Source: Paenibacillus lemnae
GTDB lineage: Bacteria; Bacillota; Bacilli; Paenibacillales; Paenibacillaceae
Direction of reading: 5' to 3'
Length of the DNA: 64,000 bases
Assembly: GCF_012933385.1 (NCBI RefSeq)
Contig: NZ_JABBPN010000012.1
Location: 1 to 64,000, forward strand
Positions within the stretch are counted from its first letter, which is position 1, and the number at the start of each line of letters is the position of its first letter. The position numbers and the translations under genes are program-made. The notes beneath the pieces were generated by a model that made no database searches, had not been told where the DNA came from, and was given only the letters and a program-made list of their open reading frames with translations. Below are positions 16,650-28,070 of this stretch, one piece after another.

Positions 16650-18755
16650 ATGAGAAGAAACTGGAGACAGAACATACTTGCTGTAAGCATGAAAGTGATG
16701 CTCGCTGCTGCGGTAACAGGCAGTGTCTGCCTGACAGCACCAGCAGCGGTTCAAGCACAAGTGTCAGTGATGGATAACATTCGTGTGGCTCTGTATTTGG
16801 ATCTGGGCAGTAAATACAAATCGACGACACCAGCGGTCACGATCAGCTCCATAGAGCCTCTGAACATTTCCTTTGTGAGCCCATCCGGTACGATTCAGGC
16901 AGCAGCACTTGCCTCAGGGAGCCAAGCTCGTCTTGGCATCCATTCATATAAAGTCAAGGTGCTGGAGTCAAATGACTGGAAAACCGTATCGGAAGCAGCC
17001 CAAAAGCTGCAGGCGACGGCGGATAAGCCTATGGTTTTTACTTCACAAAGCCTGAAAGGGATATCCTATCAGCTCTACACGGGGATGTATGCGACAGAAC
17101 AAGCAGCGACTGAGGCTGCAGTACGAACTGCCAAAACGGCATCAGCTCATTTAAACGGTCAAATTCCTGCTGCAAGAGGCACGATGCATTTGACATCAGG
17201 ACCTTTAGCATCTGAAGCGGCCGCAGGAAATATAATTCAAGCGCTGAGGAATGCGGAAATCGATGCTTTTAAAGTGATGGTTCCAACGGGCAGCGGGATG
17301 ACATATGAGGTTTGGGCAGGTGAGGCTCTTAATGCTGCAGAGCTTGGTCTTATTCAGAACACGGTTCAGGCAGCAGCGGCCGTCCCTTTTAAACCGGCAG
17401 GAATCCAGCCGGCCGGAATTATCCTCCGTGAAGAAGCGGGGATCGAGATGACAGGTCCGTTGAAATCCGTTCAATATAACATATCCGGAACAGATTCTAA
17501 ATTATGGATTGAAGGAAGCGGAGCAGGTATCTACGTCAAAGAGCGGTCAGGACGGACATACCGGGGAGCCCTGGAAGCCGGCTTGAAAAATGGACAGCTG
17601 TACCTTGTGAACGAGCTGCCATTCGAACAATACTTGTACTCAGTTGTCGGAGCAGAAGTTCCATCAAGCTGGGGGGAAGAAGCCCTGAAAGCGCAGGCGG
17701 TCGCGGCTCGAAGCTATGCGCTGTATCAAGGACTGCGCTTTGAAGTAGCCCATGTGGTCGACACCGTCCTGACCCAAGCTTATAATGGTATCGGTTCCGA
17801 AGCGGCCAGAACGACGGATGCGGTCAACGCTACAGCAGGTGAGGTAATATGGAACGGCGGCAAGGTTGTGGAAGCCGTATTCTCTTCCAACAGCGGAGGG
17901 ATGACTGCCGATCCATCAGAGGTATGGACTGGAGGTAATGCCATGTTTGCCGCTGTCGAAAGCCCTGGTGATGCGTCGGCACAAGCTTCCTCCAAGAAAT
18001 GGTATTATATCCTGCTGCCTGGCGGTCAGAGCGGTTATGTTCGTGAGGACAATGTCCAAGAATCCGGAGCCTCCCTATCGGGACTGAAGATGATGACGGT
18101 AACCGCAAATTCGACGAATGTGCGTCCGATCCCTATGATTCAATCGGCAGTTAAACCTGTGGCTCAGATGAATCCGGGTCAGACAGCGGTTATTCTGGAT
18201 GTTGTACCGGAATCGGGCAGCTACGAGTGGGTACGCGGGCCTTTTACATCAGAAGATATTCTTAAAACTTTGAAGGGCAGAACCTCAACTGCCCTGCCGT
18301 CCGAAATCAGGACACTGGAAGTGACTTCAAGAGGTCCCTCCGGCAGAGTCACCGAAGTCAAATTAAATGGTCAGGTGCTGAAAGTGAACTATCCGGATAT
18401 GTTCCGTTCGGCCTTTGGCGGCCTGCCAAGCACACTGTTTGATATACAACCAGCCGGAAGTTATACTGTATTGGGCGCTGACGGCAAGACATCCACACTA
18501 GCCGGCGGAAGTCCGATCAATGTGATATCGGGAAGCGGTGTGAAGCAAAGTGCTGCTGCGGGATCCGTGATCATGAGTGCTGACGGAAAGGCACGTTCTG
18601 TTCAGAACAGCACTGGCTTCCGATTTATCGGTAAGGGGAACGGACATGGTCTTGGCCTCTCTCAGTGGGGAGCAAAGGGAATGGCTGACCAAGGGTATGA
18701 TTACAGAGAAATATTGCAACACTATTACCGCAATTCAACTATAATGAAGGACTGA
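16650..18755 (+). CDS. SpoIID/LytB-domain cell-wall protein
   Basis: 701 residues with an N-terminal signal peptide (positive start, core, cleavage near AAVQAQ at about 35). Residues about 105-235 look like two SPOR-type segments. The SpoIID domain begins near residue 300 ([39 protein letters not shown]) and ends at the C-terminus with [17 protein letters not shown]. SpoIID enzymes are lytic transglycosylases acting on denuded glycan during engulfment. At twice SpoIID length and with SPOR parts, this is probably a paralogue of LytB/SpoIID type, not SpoIID itself. GGAGGA precedes the ATG; it lies between ruvB and queA. Confidence 0.85.
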   Translation: MRRNWRQNILAVSMKVMLAAAVTGSVCLTAPAAVQAQVSVMDNIRVALYLDLGSKYKSTTPAVTISSIEPLNISFVSPSGTIQAAALASGSQARLGIHSYKVKVLESNDWKTVSEAAQKLQATADKPMVFTSQSLKGISYQLYTGMYATEQAATEAAVRTAKTASAHLNGQIPAARGTMHLTSGPLASEAAAGNIIQALRNAEIDAFKVMVPTGSGMTYEVWAGEALNAAELGLIQNTVQAAAAVPFKPAGIQPAGIILREEAGIEMTGPLKSVQYNISGTDSKLWIEGSGAGIYVKERSGRTYRGALEAGLKNGQLYLVNELPFEQYLYSVVGAEVPSSWGEEALKAQAVAARSYALYQGLRFEVAHVVDTVLTQAYNGIGSEAARTTDAVNATAGEVIWNGGKVVEAVFSSNSGGMTADPSEVWTGGNAMFAAVESPGDASAQASSKKWYYILLPGGQSGYVREDNVQESGASLSGLKMMTVTANSTNVRPIPMIQSAVKPVAQMNPGQTAVILDVVPESGSYEWVRGPFTSEDILKTLKGRTSTALPSEIRTLEVTSRGPSGRVTEVKLNGQVLKVNYPDMFRSAFGGLPSTLFDIQPAGSYTVLGADGKTSTLAGGSPINVISGSGVKQSAAAGSVIMSADGKARSVQNSTGFRFIGKGNGHGLGLSQWGAKGMADQGYDYREILQHYYRNSTIMKD

Positions 18756-18760
18756 CCGAA

Positions 18761-20951
<2,191 letters not shown>

Positions 20952-20992
20952 GAGGTTACCATCATGGATGGTCCATGAAGGGGGGGAAAGAT

Positions 20993-21301
20993 ATGTTTAG
21001 TATGGATATTGCAGCAGGACAAAATCAAAGCGGAAGTTTGCTAGGGCTGATTTTACCTTTCGTGTTGATGTTTGTAATTTTTTATTTTCTGCTCATTCGC
21101 CCGCAGCAGAAGAAACAGAAGACACGCACCGCGATGCTTAGCGCATTGAAGAAGGGCGATAAGGTCGTTACCATCGGTGGCCTTCACGGTACGATCATCG
21201 AGATCACGGACGATATTGTGGTATTGAAAGTGAATGATGTCACGAAGCTGACCTTTGATCGCAGTTCGATCAGCCACAGTGTAAGCAATGCAGAAGCATA
21301 A
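20993..21301 (+). CDS. yajC: Preprotein translocase accessory subunit YajC
   Basis: 102 residues from ATG 20993, preceded by GGGGGGAAAG. One transmembrane helix (LGLILPFVLMFVIFYFLLI) then RPQQKKQK and a basic cytoplasmic domain, as in YajC, which associates with SecDF. Same position as B. subtilis yrbF after tgt. Confidence 0.95.
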   Translation: MFSMDIAAGQNQSGSLLGLILPFVLMFVIFYFLLIRPQQKKQKTRTAMLSALKKGDKVVTIGGLHGTIIEITDDIVVLKVNDVTKLTFDRSSISHSVSNAEA

Positions 21302-21310
21302 ACTAAAAGA

Positions 21311-21361
21311 AGAGCCGTCCCTTGAAGTAGATTTCTACATTCTGGGGCAGCTCTTTTTTTA
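21311..21361 (+). terminator. Terminator after yajC, probably bidirectional
   Basis: AGAGCCGTCCC pairs imperfectly with GGGGCAGCTCT around an inner GTAGA/TCTAC helix, followed by seven T. It also lies 3' of the convergent PAP2 gene, whose strand is T-rich past the stem. Confidence 0.78.
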
Positions 21362-21385
21362 TATTTCAGTCATCGTGCATAATTA

Positions 21386-22213
21386 TCAAGCAGCTCTCTT
21401 CAGAAGAGGCAGTTCGGAAGATTTGGCATTTGTCCATTTGCCCAAGTACAGGCCTGCCGTAGATGCCAGGACAGCCAGTGTTACGCCAGCCAGCATATCC
21501 GATACCCAGTGAATCCCCAGATAAAAAATGCTGAAAACAATGATAAAGGCACTAATGCCGGTCATCCAGGCCCATCGTTTGTTGCCTGATTTAAAGGCCA
21601 GCAGCGCCATGGTGACGGACAAGGATGTATGAAGGCTGGGAAAACAATTATCCAGACCGGACAAAGGCCTGTAGATCGTCTCAAAGGCCGGAAATACATC
21701 AAGCATATAAAAGGTGACACCTGCAGGTGCGTAGGACCAAACCTCGTTCACCGGGAACAGCAGGAAAAACGGAATGGCTATGGCATAGTTGATTAATATG
21801 GCATAGCAGACGGCGTATACGAGTGTTTTGTTCTGCTGAATCAGATACACGCCGAGAGATCCGATAATAACAGCCTGAAACACGAGAAGATAGAAATAAG
21901 CCAAAATCGGAGTCAGCCATGGAGTGTAAAATATCTCCTGCAAATGTCTCACGAACTGGCCTTCCCATAGAAACATCCACGAGGTGTAATCAGCCTGTAC
22001 AGGGTGATCGAGCTCATACTGCTGTTCCATTTTGTTTAAAAGAAAAATACCCGCCATGGCTCCAAACAACAGTAGAAAACGGTAATTCGTAATCAGTTCT
22101 CTAATGAGTGCATAGATGGCTTTAAATGGATTGGCGAGTGTTCCGATCCACAGCAGCCCGATAATATTGAGTGTAGTGAATAAAGTAATAGTGTTCATGG
22201 ATTGATATAACAC
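21386..22213 (-). CDS. PAP2-superfamily membrane phosphatase
   Basis: 275 residues, about six membrane helices. PAP2 motifs are visible: DNCFPSLHTSLS (C2, catalytic His) and YLGIHWVSDMLAGV (C3). Such proteins hydrolyse lipid phosphates (undecaprenyl-PP, phosphatidate) or act as inositolphosphotransferase-like enzymes; the exact substrate cannot be told. GTG start at 22213, with GAGGGGG about 13 nt upstream, is somewhat uncertain; the ATG at 22198 is the alternative. It interrupts the yajC-TIGR04086 gene order known from Bacillus. Confidence 0.82.
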   Translation of the reverse strand: MLYQSMNTITLFTTLNIIGLLWIGTLANPFKAIYALIRELITNYRFLLLFGAMAGIFLLNKMEQQYELDHPVQADYTSWMFLWEGQFVRHLQEIFYTPWLTPILAYFYLLVFQAVIIGSLGVYLIQQNKTLVYAVCYAILINYAIAIPFFLLFPVNEVWSYAPAGVTFYMLDVFPAFETIYRPLSGLDNCFPSLHTSLSVTMALLAFKSGNKRWAWMTGISAFIIVFSIFYLGIHWVSDMLAGVTLAVLASTAGLYLGKWTNAKSSELPLLKRAA

Positions 22214-22295
22214 GGTAAAACAAGAGCCCCCTCTTTCCTGATTGTCAGACAGCGTTTTTTAGTTTACCACAATTTCCGGAAAGAGAATTAACAAT

Positions 22296-22685
22296 TTATT
22301 TACGTAAATTGACTCCGAACATACCGCCTAAGGCGCCTGTTCCCACCACGGCAGCCAGCAGAGTCAAATCTTTTGCAGAAATGGAACTGTCCAGTGCAAG
22401 AAACCCGATCAACAGCAGAAGGAATCCGTATAGCAGTCCGGTTACGATCCCGTAATACCACCCCCGGCTTCCCGAACGTTTACCACTGACCACCCCTCCA
22501 AACAACGCGGCTGCCCCATGAACCAAGTACGTATATAAGTTGAGATCTGCCTCTGATAGATTACTTGCCCACAACAAAAGTGAAAGTGCAAACGCACCTG
22601 CAAGCATCCACATAAACGCATACAACAGCCCCGAAAGTATCGGGTTGGTGATGCGAATCGAGAACACACGCCGGATCGGTTCCAA
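22296..22685 (-). CDS. TIGR04086-family membrane protein (YrzE-like)
   Basis: 129 residues, four hydrophobic helices with glycine-rich loops (LVHGAAALFGGVVSGKRSG, GTGALGGMFG), matching the TIGR04086/YrzE family found beside yajC and spoVB. TTG start with AAAGGGGG upstream. Here it is inverted relative to yajC. Function unknown. Confidence 0.78.
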   Translation of the reverse strand: MEPIRRVFSIRITNPILSGLLYAFMWMLAGAFALSLLLWASNLSEADLNLYTYLVHGAAALFGGVVSGKRSGSRGWYYGIVTGLLYGFLLLLIGFLALDSSISAKDLTLLAAVVGTGALGGMFGVNLRK

Positions 22686-22867
22686 GATAAAATGCCCCCT
22701 TTAATGAACGATTTTTGTTACTTTCATTGTATGGCCAAGCCCCTGCAGATAGTACATATACCTTGTACTTTGAATTACCATAAATTAATCATACGATCTC
22801 GAATGGAAAGGCAGGTCCAGGGCAGAATACCATTACTGTGAGACTGTTTATCTATGCTGGGAGGGAA

Positions 22868-23614
22868 ATGGCATTGACCAATCCTATCGTGATTTTGATA
22901 TCCCGAACTGTACTCATGTACGGGGTCACTTTCTTGATGATGCGTATCATGGGCAAAAGGGAGATTGGGAAGCTCTCGATCTTTGACCTCGTTATTTCGA
23001 TTATGATTGCTGAGATCGCGGTCTTTGTCATTGAAGATGTGAACAAACCCCTGCACGAAGGGCTGATTCCTATTGTTATCCTGGTAGCAATCCAGGTGGG
23101 GCTGGCTTTCTGGGGGCTGAAAAATCGAAAAGTCAGGCTGCTGGCAGACGGTAAACCGAGCATTCTCGTATCGAATGGAAAACTTCATCGCAAAGAAATG
23201 TCGAGGCTCCGATATAATCTGGATGATCTGATGCAGCAGCTCAGAGGAAAAGACATCGACAGTCTGGCAGATGTGGAGTTTGCAATCTTGGAAACGAGCG
23301 GTCAGCTCACCGTTATTCCCAAGGATTCACAGCAGTCATCGAATGAACAACCCGAGAAATCAAGTCCAAACCATTCAAGAAACCGGGATCAGGAGCAGAT
23401 CACGATTCCGTATGACAAAATAACATATGAAGGTCTGCCGGTGCCTTTAATATTGGACGGCAAGGTTCAGGATGACAATCTGAAGCTCATTGATAAAACC
23501 CGCTTCTGGCTGAAAAACGAGATCCAAAAACATGGAGGACGGGATTTTAAAGATATATTTCTATGCTCCATTGATCACAAAGGTAAAATTTACGTAGATC
23601 GAAAGGATACCTAA
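22868..23614 (+). CDS. DUF421-family membrane protein (YrbG-like)
   Basis: 248 residues from ATG 22868. GGGAGGG (22859-22865) is only 2 nt from that ATG, so a TTG at 22874, 8 nt away, may be the real start. Three membrane helices (residues about 5-90) containing MRIMGKREIGKLSIFDLVI, then a DUF421 cytoplasmic domain with GKPSILVSNGKL and RYNLDDLMQQLR. A Ser/Pro/Asn/Gln-rich insert (SQQSSNEQPEKSSPNHSR) splits the C-terminal part. Found next to spoVB in Bacillus; function unknown. Confidence 0.82.
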   Translation: MALTNPIVILISRTVLMYGVTFLMMRIMGKREIGKLSIFDLVISIMIAEIAVFVIEDVNKPLHEGLIPIVILVAIQVGLAFWGLKNRKVRLLADGKPSILVSNGKLHRKEMSRLRYNLDDLMQQLRGKDIDSLADVEFAILETSGQLTVIPKDSQQSSNEQPEKSSPNHSRNRDQEQITIPYDKITYEGLPVPLILDGKVQDDNLKLIDKTRFWLKNEIQKHGGRDFKDIFLCSIDHKGKIYVDRKDT

Positions 23615-23627
23615 CCGGATTCGTTGT

Positions 23628-25241
23628 TTATTGAAACCGGACAAACCATTTCCCCAGTACTGGCACACGCACCAAATCTCTTGGTGTTACGAGTTTGGCC
23701 ATAAAAACAGCTGCTGCGAATAGAACGACGCCTGCGAAACAGGCCGTCAAAAATTGAAGCCAAGGTACTTCTGAAAAAGGAAAGTGACGATAGCTGTAAA
23801 GAAGTCCGCCCCCCATAATGATCATGACAGCTATGGTTTTGATATAGTCAACTCCTTTGAAGCGGAACCCGATGAGACGGGAGATGCTGAAGCTGTGCAG
23901 GAAGGTAACTATAATGCTGTTTACAATGATGGCGATCACCGCACCGTGAATGCCGAACTCCGGATTGGACGATAAATACAAGATGAGACCCAGCTTGATA
24001 AAAGCCCCTATGAGCGTATTGATCAATGCTCTTCCTGGCCGGTCCAATGCCTGCAGGGCAGCTTGAAGCGGGGCCTGTACATATAGAAACAGAGCAAACG
24101 GAGCCATGATCTTCAGCATACTGCCGATTTCGGCATTGCTGTACATCAGCATACATAAAGGCTCTGCCAAAACAAACATGATGACGGCAAAAGGGGCTCC
24201 GGTGACAAGAGCAAGACGTAAAGCCTGATTCATGCGTTTATGGATCAAAGTTTTGTCCCCCCGAGCTGCCGCTTCGGATAGAGAAGGAACGAGGGCGACT
24301 GCGAGCGACATGGTTATAGCTCCGGGAAGCAGCAGCAGCGGAATGATCATGCCCTGCAGTGCTCCATACTGGGCCGTTGCCACAGATGTGGCGATTCCTG
24401 CCAGAGCCAGACTTCTGGCGGTAATTATGGATTCCAGGAGATAGGAAACCGAACCGATCATCCGCCCTCCGGTGACAGGAAGAGCGATTCCCGCAAGCCG
24501 TTTGAGAATGCTGCGGTTGTTCAGTGATGCATCATCGGTGCCCTGGCTATTCTTTTTCTCAGACTCAGGATCATCTAAAGACTTTTCGGTGTGCATCTTT
24601 TTGCGCCTTTTCTGCTCACGCTCATACTGCCACAGCAGGACCAACATTCCGATCAACTCTCCAACTGCCGTACCGAGCATGGCTCCTGCTGCACCGAAAG
24701 CAATTCCTTTAGGCATCAGCAGATGAGCAAACCACAGCATGCATACAATGCGTACGATCGTTTCGATAATGGATGAGGCCGCTGAAGGAACCATATTCTG
24801 TTTTCCTTGAAAATATCCGCGATACACGGCAGATACAGCGATGATCATCATCATGGGTGTCATGCTGACAAAAGTCTGGTAAACTCGTGCATCCGGGAGA
24901 ATGACCTGGGTGATCCAAGGAGCGAGCAAAAGGCTGAGTACCATACACATTGCGCCTGCAGAAACAGTGAGGATCAGGCTGGTTCGGAGTATTTGACGGG
25001 AGCGTTCCGTATGGCCGGCCCCTTCAGCTTCAGCGACCAGTTTGGCGATGGCTAAAGGGATGCCTCCGGTAATCAACGTAACCAGAACGATAAAAAAAGG
25101 ATAGCCGAGCTGGTAAATACCGACTCCTTCCGGTCCGATAATCCGGGGGAGTGCGATCCGCGGGATAAAACCGAGCAGACGGTTAAGAATACCAGCTGTC
25201 AGCAGGATCAGGGTCCCTTTGATAAACGATTGCTTGTTCAA
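23628..25241 (-). CDS. spoVB: Stage V sporulation protein B (MATE-like flippase)
   Basis: 537 residues, about 14 membrane helices, MVF/MATE polysaccharide-transporter fold. The N-terminus TAGILNRLLGFIPRIALPRI and the long cytoplasmic loop near residue 210 fit SpoVB, proposed to flip lipid II for spore cortex synthesis. TTG start; upstream AAGGAG is better spaced for an out-of-frame ATG at 25248, so initiation may be weak. Convergent with the DUF421 gene (13-nt gap) and inverted compared with B. subtilis. Confidence 0.86.
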   Translation of the reverse strand: MNKQSFIKGTLILLTAGILNRLLGFIPRIALPRIIGPEGVGIYQLGYPFFIVLVTLITGGIPLAIAKLVAEAEGAGHTERSRQILRTSLILTVSAGAMCMVLSLLLAPWITQVILPDARVYQTFVSMTPMMMIIAVSAVYRGYFQGKQNMVPSAASSIIETIVRIVCMLWFAHLLMPKGIAFGAAGAMLGTAVGELIGMLVLLWQYEREQKRRKKMHTEKSLDDPESEKKNSQGTDDASLNNRSILKRLAGIALPVTGGRMIGSVSYLLESIITARSLALAGIATSVATAQYGALQGMIIPLLLLPGAITMSLAVALVPSLSEAAARGDKTLIHKRMNQALRLALVTGAPFAVIMFVLAEPLCMLMYSNAEIGSMLKIMAPFALFLYVQAPLQAALQALDRPGRALINTLIGAFIKLGLILYLSSNPEFGIHGAVIAIIVNSIIVTFLHSFSISRLIGFRFKGVDYIKTIAVMIIMGGGLLYSYRHFPFSEVPWLQFLTACFAGVVLFAAAVFMAKLVTPRDLVRVPVLGKWFVRFQ

Positions 25242-25420
25242 TGCTCATCCCAACTCCTTGGCTCAGATACTCATTTATTTTGATATCCTTATCATGAATA
25301 TGCCCTACATGTCCCATCTGATGACTTTACTTTTTTAACAGTACGTGTTACTAAAAGAAGGATAGTTCATGCAGCCGGTCGAATGATATGCTAAGGACAA
25401 CGATGAAGGGGGCCAGGTGT

Positions 25421-25678
25421 ATGGAGATAGAATCCATCAAAGATGAAGAATGGATGGAGACCATTGATTTGATCTGTACCAGTAAGGCCGAAGAGATGCG
25501 GTTAATCGGCTATGAACATGTAACCGCCGATGATATCTGGCGCTGTGTCAGCAGCAAGTACGAGAAACAAGGCATTCCGCGGCTTCATAAGATGGTTAAT
25601 GATATCTTGTCGTTAAAGGCCACAAGTCTAATGAATTATATGACGATTTCTGCATATAAGGGATCTCCTTTTTATTGA
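25421..25678 (+). CDS. comN: Post-transcriptional regulator ComN
   Basis: 85 residues from ATG 25421, preceded by AAGGGGG 8 nt upstream. Small acidic helical protein (WMETIDLICTSKAEEMRLIG, YEHVTADDIWRC, KYEKQGIPRLHKMVNDILSL) resembling YrzD/ComN, which in B. subtilis acts on the comEA-comEC message. Position between spoVB and secD supports the call. Confidence 0.8.
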   Translation: MEIESIKDEEWMETIDLICTSKAEEMRLIGYEHVTADDIWRCVSSKYEKQGIPRLHKMVNDILSLKATSLMNYMTISAYKGSPFY

Positions 25679-25699
25679 TTGAGAGGAAGGTCCTTTTTT
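25659..25699 (+). terminator. Probable terminator after comN
   Basis: Imperfect stem GGATCTCC/GGAAGGTCC overlapping the comN stop, followed by six T. Confidence 0.6.
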
Positions 25700-25744
25700 C
25701 TTGGGCTGGCGTATCACGTTTTCGTCCCGACAATTTTTGATAAA

Positions 25745-25773
25745 TTGACTGGGTTTTGAGGCATGGCTATAAT
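25745..25773 (+). promoter_or_regulatory. Promoter of secDF
   Basis: TTGACT (25745-25750), exactly 17 bp, TATAAT (25768-25773), 37 nt before secD: a near-consensus sigma-A promoter. Confidence 0.88.
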
Positions 25774-25809
25774 AGGAATATTGAAACAAAAGGGGGAACT
25801 AGGGACGGC

Positions 25810-27063
25810 ATGAAAAGAATCATCAGTTTCATCGTTACCGTGCTCGTGCTCACCGGTATTATGGTTGTGACGAGTCCGGGATTAGTCAAAGACGTCCGTT
25901 TGGGTCTGGATCTTAAGGGCGGATTTGAAATCCTGTATGAAGCAGAGCCGCTCACTGAAGGACAACAGGTTACGCCTGAGTCTCTTCAGGAGACCGCGAA
26001 GAGCCTGCAGAAACGTGCAGATGCTCTGGGAACGACCGAGCCTGAGATTACACCTGAGGGCGCCAACCGCATTCGTTTGAAGGTGCCTGGCGTGGCGAAC
26101 GAGGAAGAGATTCGTCAGACTATGAAGGAACCGGCAAACCTGACGTTCCGGAGTAATGACGGTTGTAAAGAAGGCGAAGAAGAGTTCTGTAAGATTGAGC
26201 TTCGCGGTGATGATTTTGTGGAGAACGGAGCTTCTGCTGGTGTCGGTAATCTGAATGAGCCGATTGTCAGCATTCAAGTGAAAGATAAAGCAAAATTTGC
26301 TGATATTACGAAACGTCTGCTTAACAAGCAATTAGCTATCTATCTGGACGATACATTACTCTCTGCGCCGACGGTGCAAGCCGTTCTGACAGATGGCAAT
26401 GCAACCATTACAGGATCCGAGAGCAGAGAAGAAGCACAGCAGCTGCGGGATACCATTAATCTGGGCGCCCTGCCGCTGAAACTGACTGAGAAATACTCCC
26501 AAAGTGTTGGAGCAACATTGGGCATGGAATCACTAACCAAGACGCTCCAAGCGGGATTGATCGCATCATTGCTGATTCTAGTGTTTATGGTGGGTATTTA
26601 TCGTATACCGGGACTTGTAGCCAGCTTTGCCCTGATTCTTCATACCTGGCTGCTGATTTTGATTTTCGTATTGGCTGACTTTACGCTGACGCTTCCAGGG
26701 ATTGCGGCATTTATTCTCGGGATCGGAATGGCCGTGGATGCTAACATCATTACATTCGAACGGATCCGTGAAGAGATGCGCAGCGGCAAGAGCATTAACT
26801 CTTCTGTTATTTCAGGAGGGAAATCTTCGTTCCGGACGATTATGGATTCCCAGATTACAACCATTATCGTGGCCAGCGTAATGTTTGCCTTCGGTACCGG
26901 GGCTGTTAAAGGATTTGCGATCGTGCTCATCCTTGAAATTCTGGTAAGTATTGCAACGAACGTATACTTCTCCCGCTTCCTGCTCAATCTTCTTGTGAAA
27001 ATTGGATGGGCCAGCAAACCGGGGCAGTTCGGTGTAAAGGAGAGTGATATACGTGCGCTTTAA
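25810..27063 (+). CDS. secD: Protein translocase subunit SecD
   Basis: 417 residues from ATG 25810. N-terminal helix, then DVRLGLDLKGGFEILYEAEP (the D1 motif), a P1 periplasmic-type domain, and five helices with LPGIAAFILGIGMAVDANII (D4). Proton-driven partner of SecYEG. SecD and SecF are separate here, unlike the fused SecDF of B. subtilis; secD overlaps secF by 11 nt. Confidence 0.97.
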   Translation: MKRIISFIVTVLVLTGIMVVTSPGLVKDVRLGLDLKGGFEILYEAEPLTEGQQVTPESLQETAKSLQKRADALGTTEPEITPEGANRIRLKVPGVANEEEIRQTMKEPANLTFRSNDGCKEGEEEFCKIELRGDDFVENGASAGVGNLNEPIVSIQVKDKAKFADITKRLLNKQLAIYLDDTLLSAPTVQAVLTDGNATITGSESREEAQQLRDTINLGALPLKLTEKYSQSVGATLGMESLTKTLQAGLIASLLILVFMVGIYRIPGLVASFALILHTWLLILIFVLADFTLTLPGIAAFILGIGMAVDANIITFERIREEMRSGKSINSSVISGGKSSFRTIMDSQITTIIVASVMFAFGTGAVKGFAIVLILEILVSIATNVYFSRFLLNLLVKIGWASKPGQFGVKESDIRAL

Positions 27064-27961
27064 CAATTTTGATTTTGTACGGACAAGCAAATACTTTTAT
27101 ACGTTCTCGATCATCTTGACCATAGCGGGCCTGATTTTTCTGGCGGCTTTCGGTTTGAATTACGGCGTTGATTTTCGATCAGGTTCCAATGTTGATATTA
27201 CAACTTCCAAGCCGATGACGGAGGAGCAGCTTCTTCCTGTTATTAATGAGATTGGGGTTGAGGAAGAGCCTGTGATCGTTCCAGGTGCAGAACGTACGAA
27301 CATCCGATTCAGTGATGTGCTGACAGAAACACAAGATGCCGCTTTAAAGGCTGGCATACTGAAACTGGACGAGACCGCTTCTTTTGAAGTCAATACGGTA
27401 GACCCGGAGATGGCCAAGGAGTTGGGCAGAAACGCGATCTATGCCGTACTCCTGTCCTGTGTCGGTATTATTATTTATGTCAGCATCCGCTTTGAATGGC
27501 GATTCGCCTTGGCGGCCATTGTTGCGCTGCTGCATGATGCGTTTGTCGTAATCAGTGTGTTCTCGATCCTGCGTTTGGAAGTGGATATTACCTTCATCAT
27601 TGCGATTTTGACCATTATTGGTTACTCCATCAATGATACGATCGTAATCTTTGACCGAATTCGGGAAAACCTGAGATTTGCCAAGATTAAAAAGTATACA
27701 GATCTCGTGGAACTGGTGAACAAGAGTGTGGCGCAGACGTTTAAACGATCGATCTATACTGCGCTGTCTGTACTGATTGCCGCATTCCTCATGCTGGTCA
27801 TGGGCGGTGATTCAATCCGTATGTTCTCGCTGGCGATTGTAATCGGACTCGCAGTCGGTATGTATTCTTCCATTTTCATCGCAAGTCCACTGTGGCTGGT
27901 GCTGAAAGGGAAAAATATTGCCAAACCGTCTGCACCACAGCCTTCCAAAACTGAGGTATAG
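27053..27961 (+). CDS. secF: Protein translocase subunit SecF
   Basis: 302 residues. The GTG at 27053 is chosen because AAGGAGAG (27037-27044) lies 8 nt upstream; the in-frame GTG at 27044 overlaps that ribosome site. Contains GLNYGVDFRSGSNVDI and TIIGYSINDTIVIFDRIREN, the SecF signatures. Translationally coupled to secD. Confidence 0.97.
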   Translation: MRFNNFDFVRTSKYFYTFSIILTIAGLIFLAAFGLNYGVDFRSGSNVDITTSKPMTEEQLLPVINEIGVEEEPVIVPGAERTNIRFSDVLTETQDAALKAGILKLDETASFEVNTVDPEMAKELGRNAIYAVLLSCVGIIIYVSIRFEWRFALAAIVALLHDAFVVISVFSILRLEVDITFIIAILTIIGYSINDTIVIFDRIRENLRFAKIKKYTDLVELVNKSVAQTFKRSIYTALSVLIAAFLMLVMGGDSIRMFSLAIVIGLAVGMYSSIFIASPLWLVLKGKNIAKPSAPQPSKTEV

Positions 27962-27987
27962 ACGGATTGTTTGAGATTTAAAATGAT

Positions 27988-28019
27988 AGAAAGCCGTGTC
28001 GCAGGCGACGCGGCTTTCT
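27988..28019 (+). terminator. Strong stem-loop after secF
   Basis: Fourteen-base-pair stem AGAAAGCCGTGTCG/CGACGCGGCTTTCT with a four-base loop. Few T follow, so it may act as a weak terminator or an mRNA end stabiliser. Confidence 0.6.
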
Positions 28020-28070
28020 AAATTACAGGCTTGTGGATGCTGCAGCAGAGATAACTGAGGGGGGCCTCAT

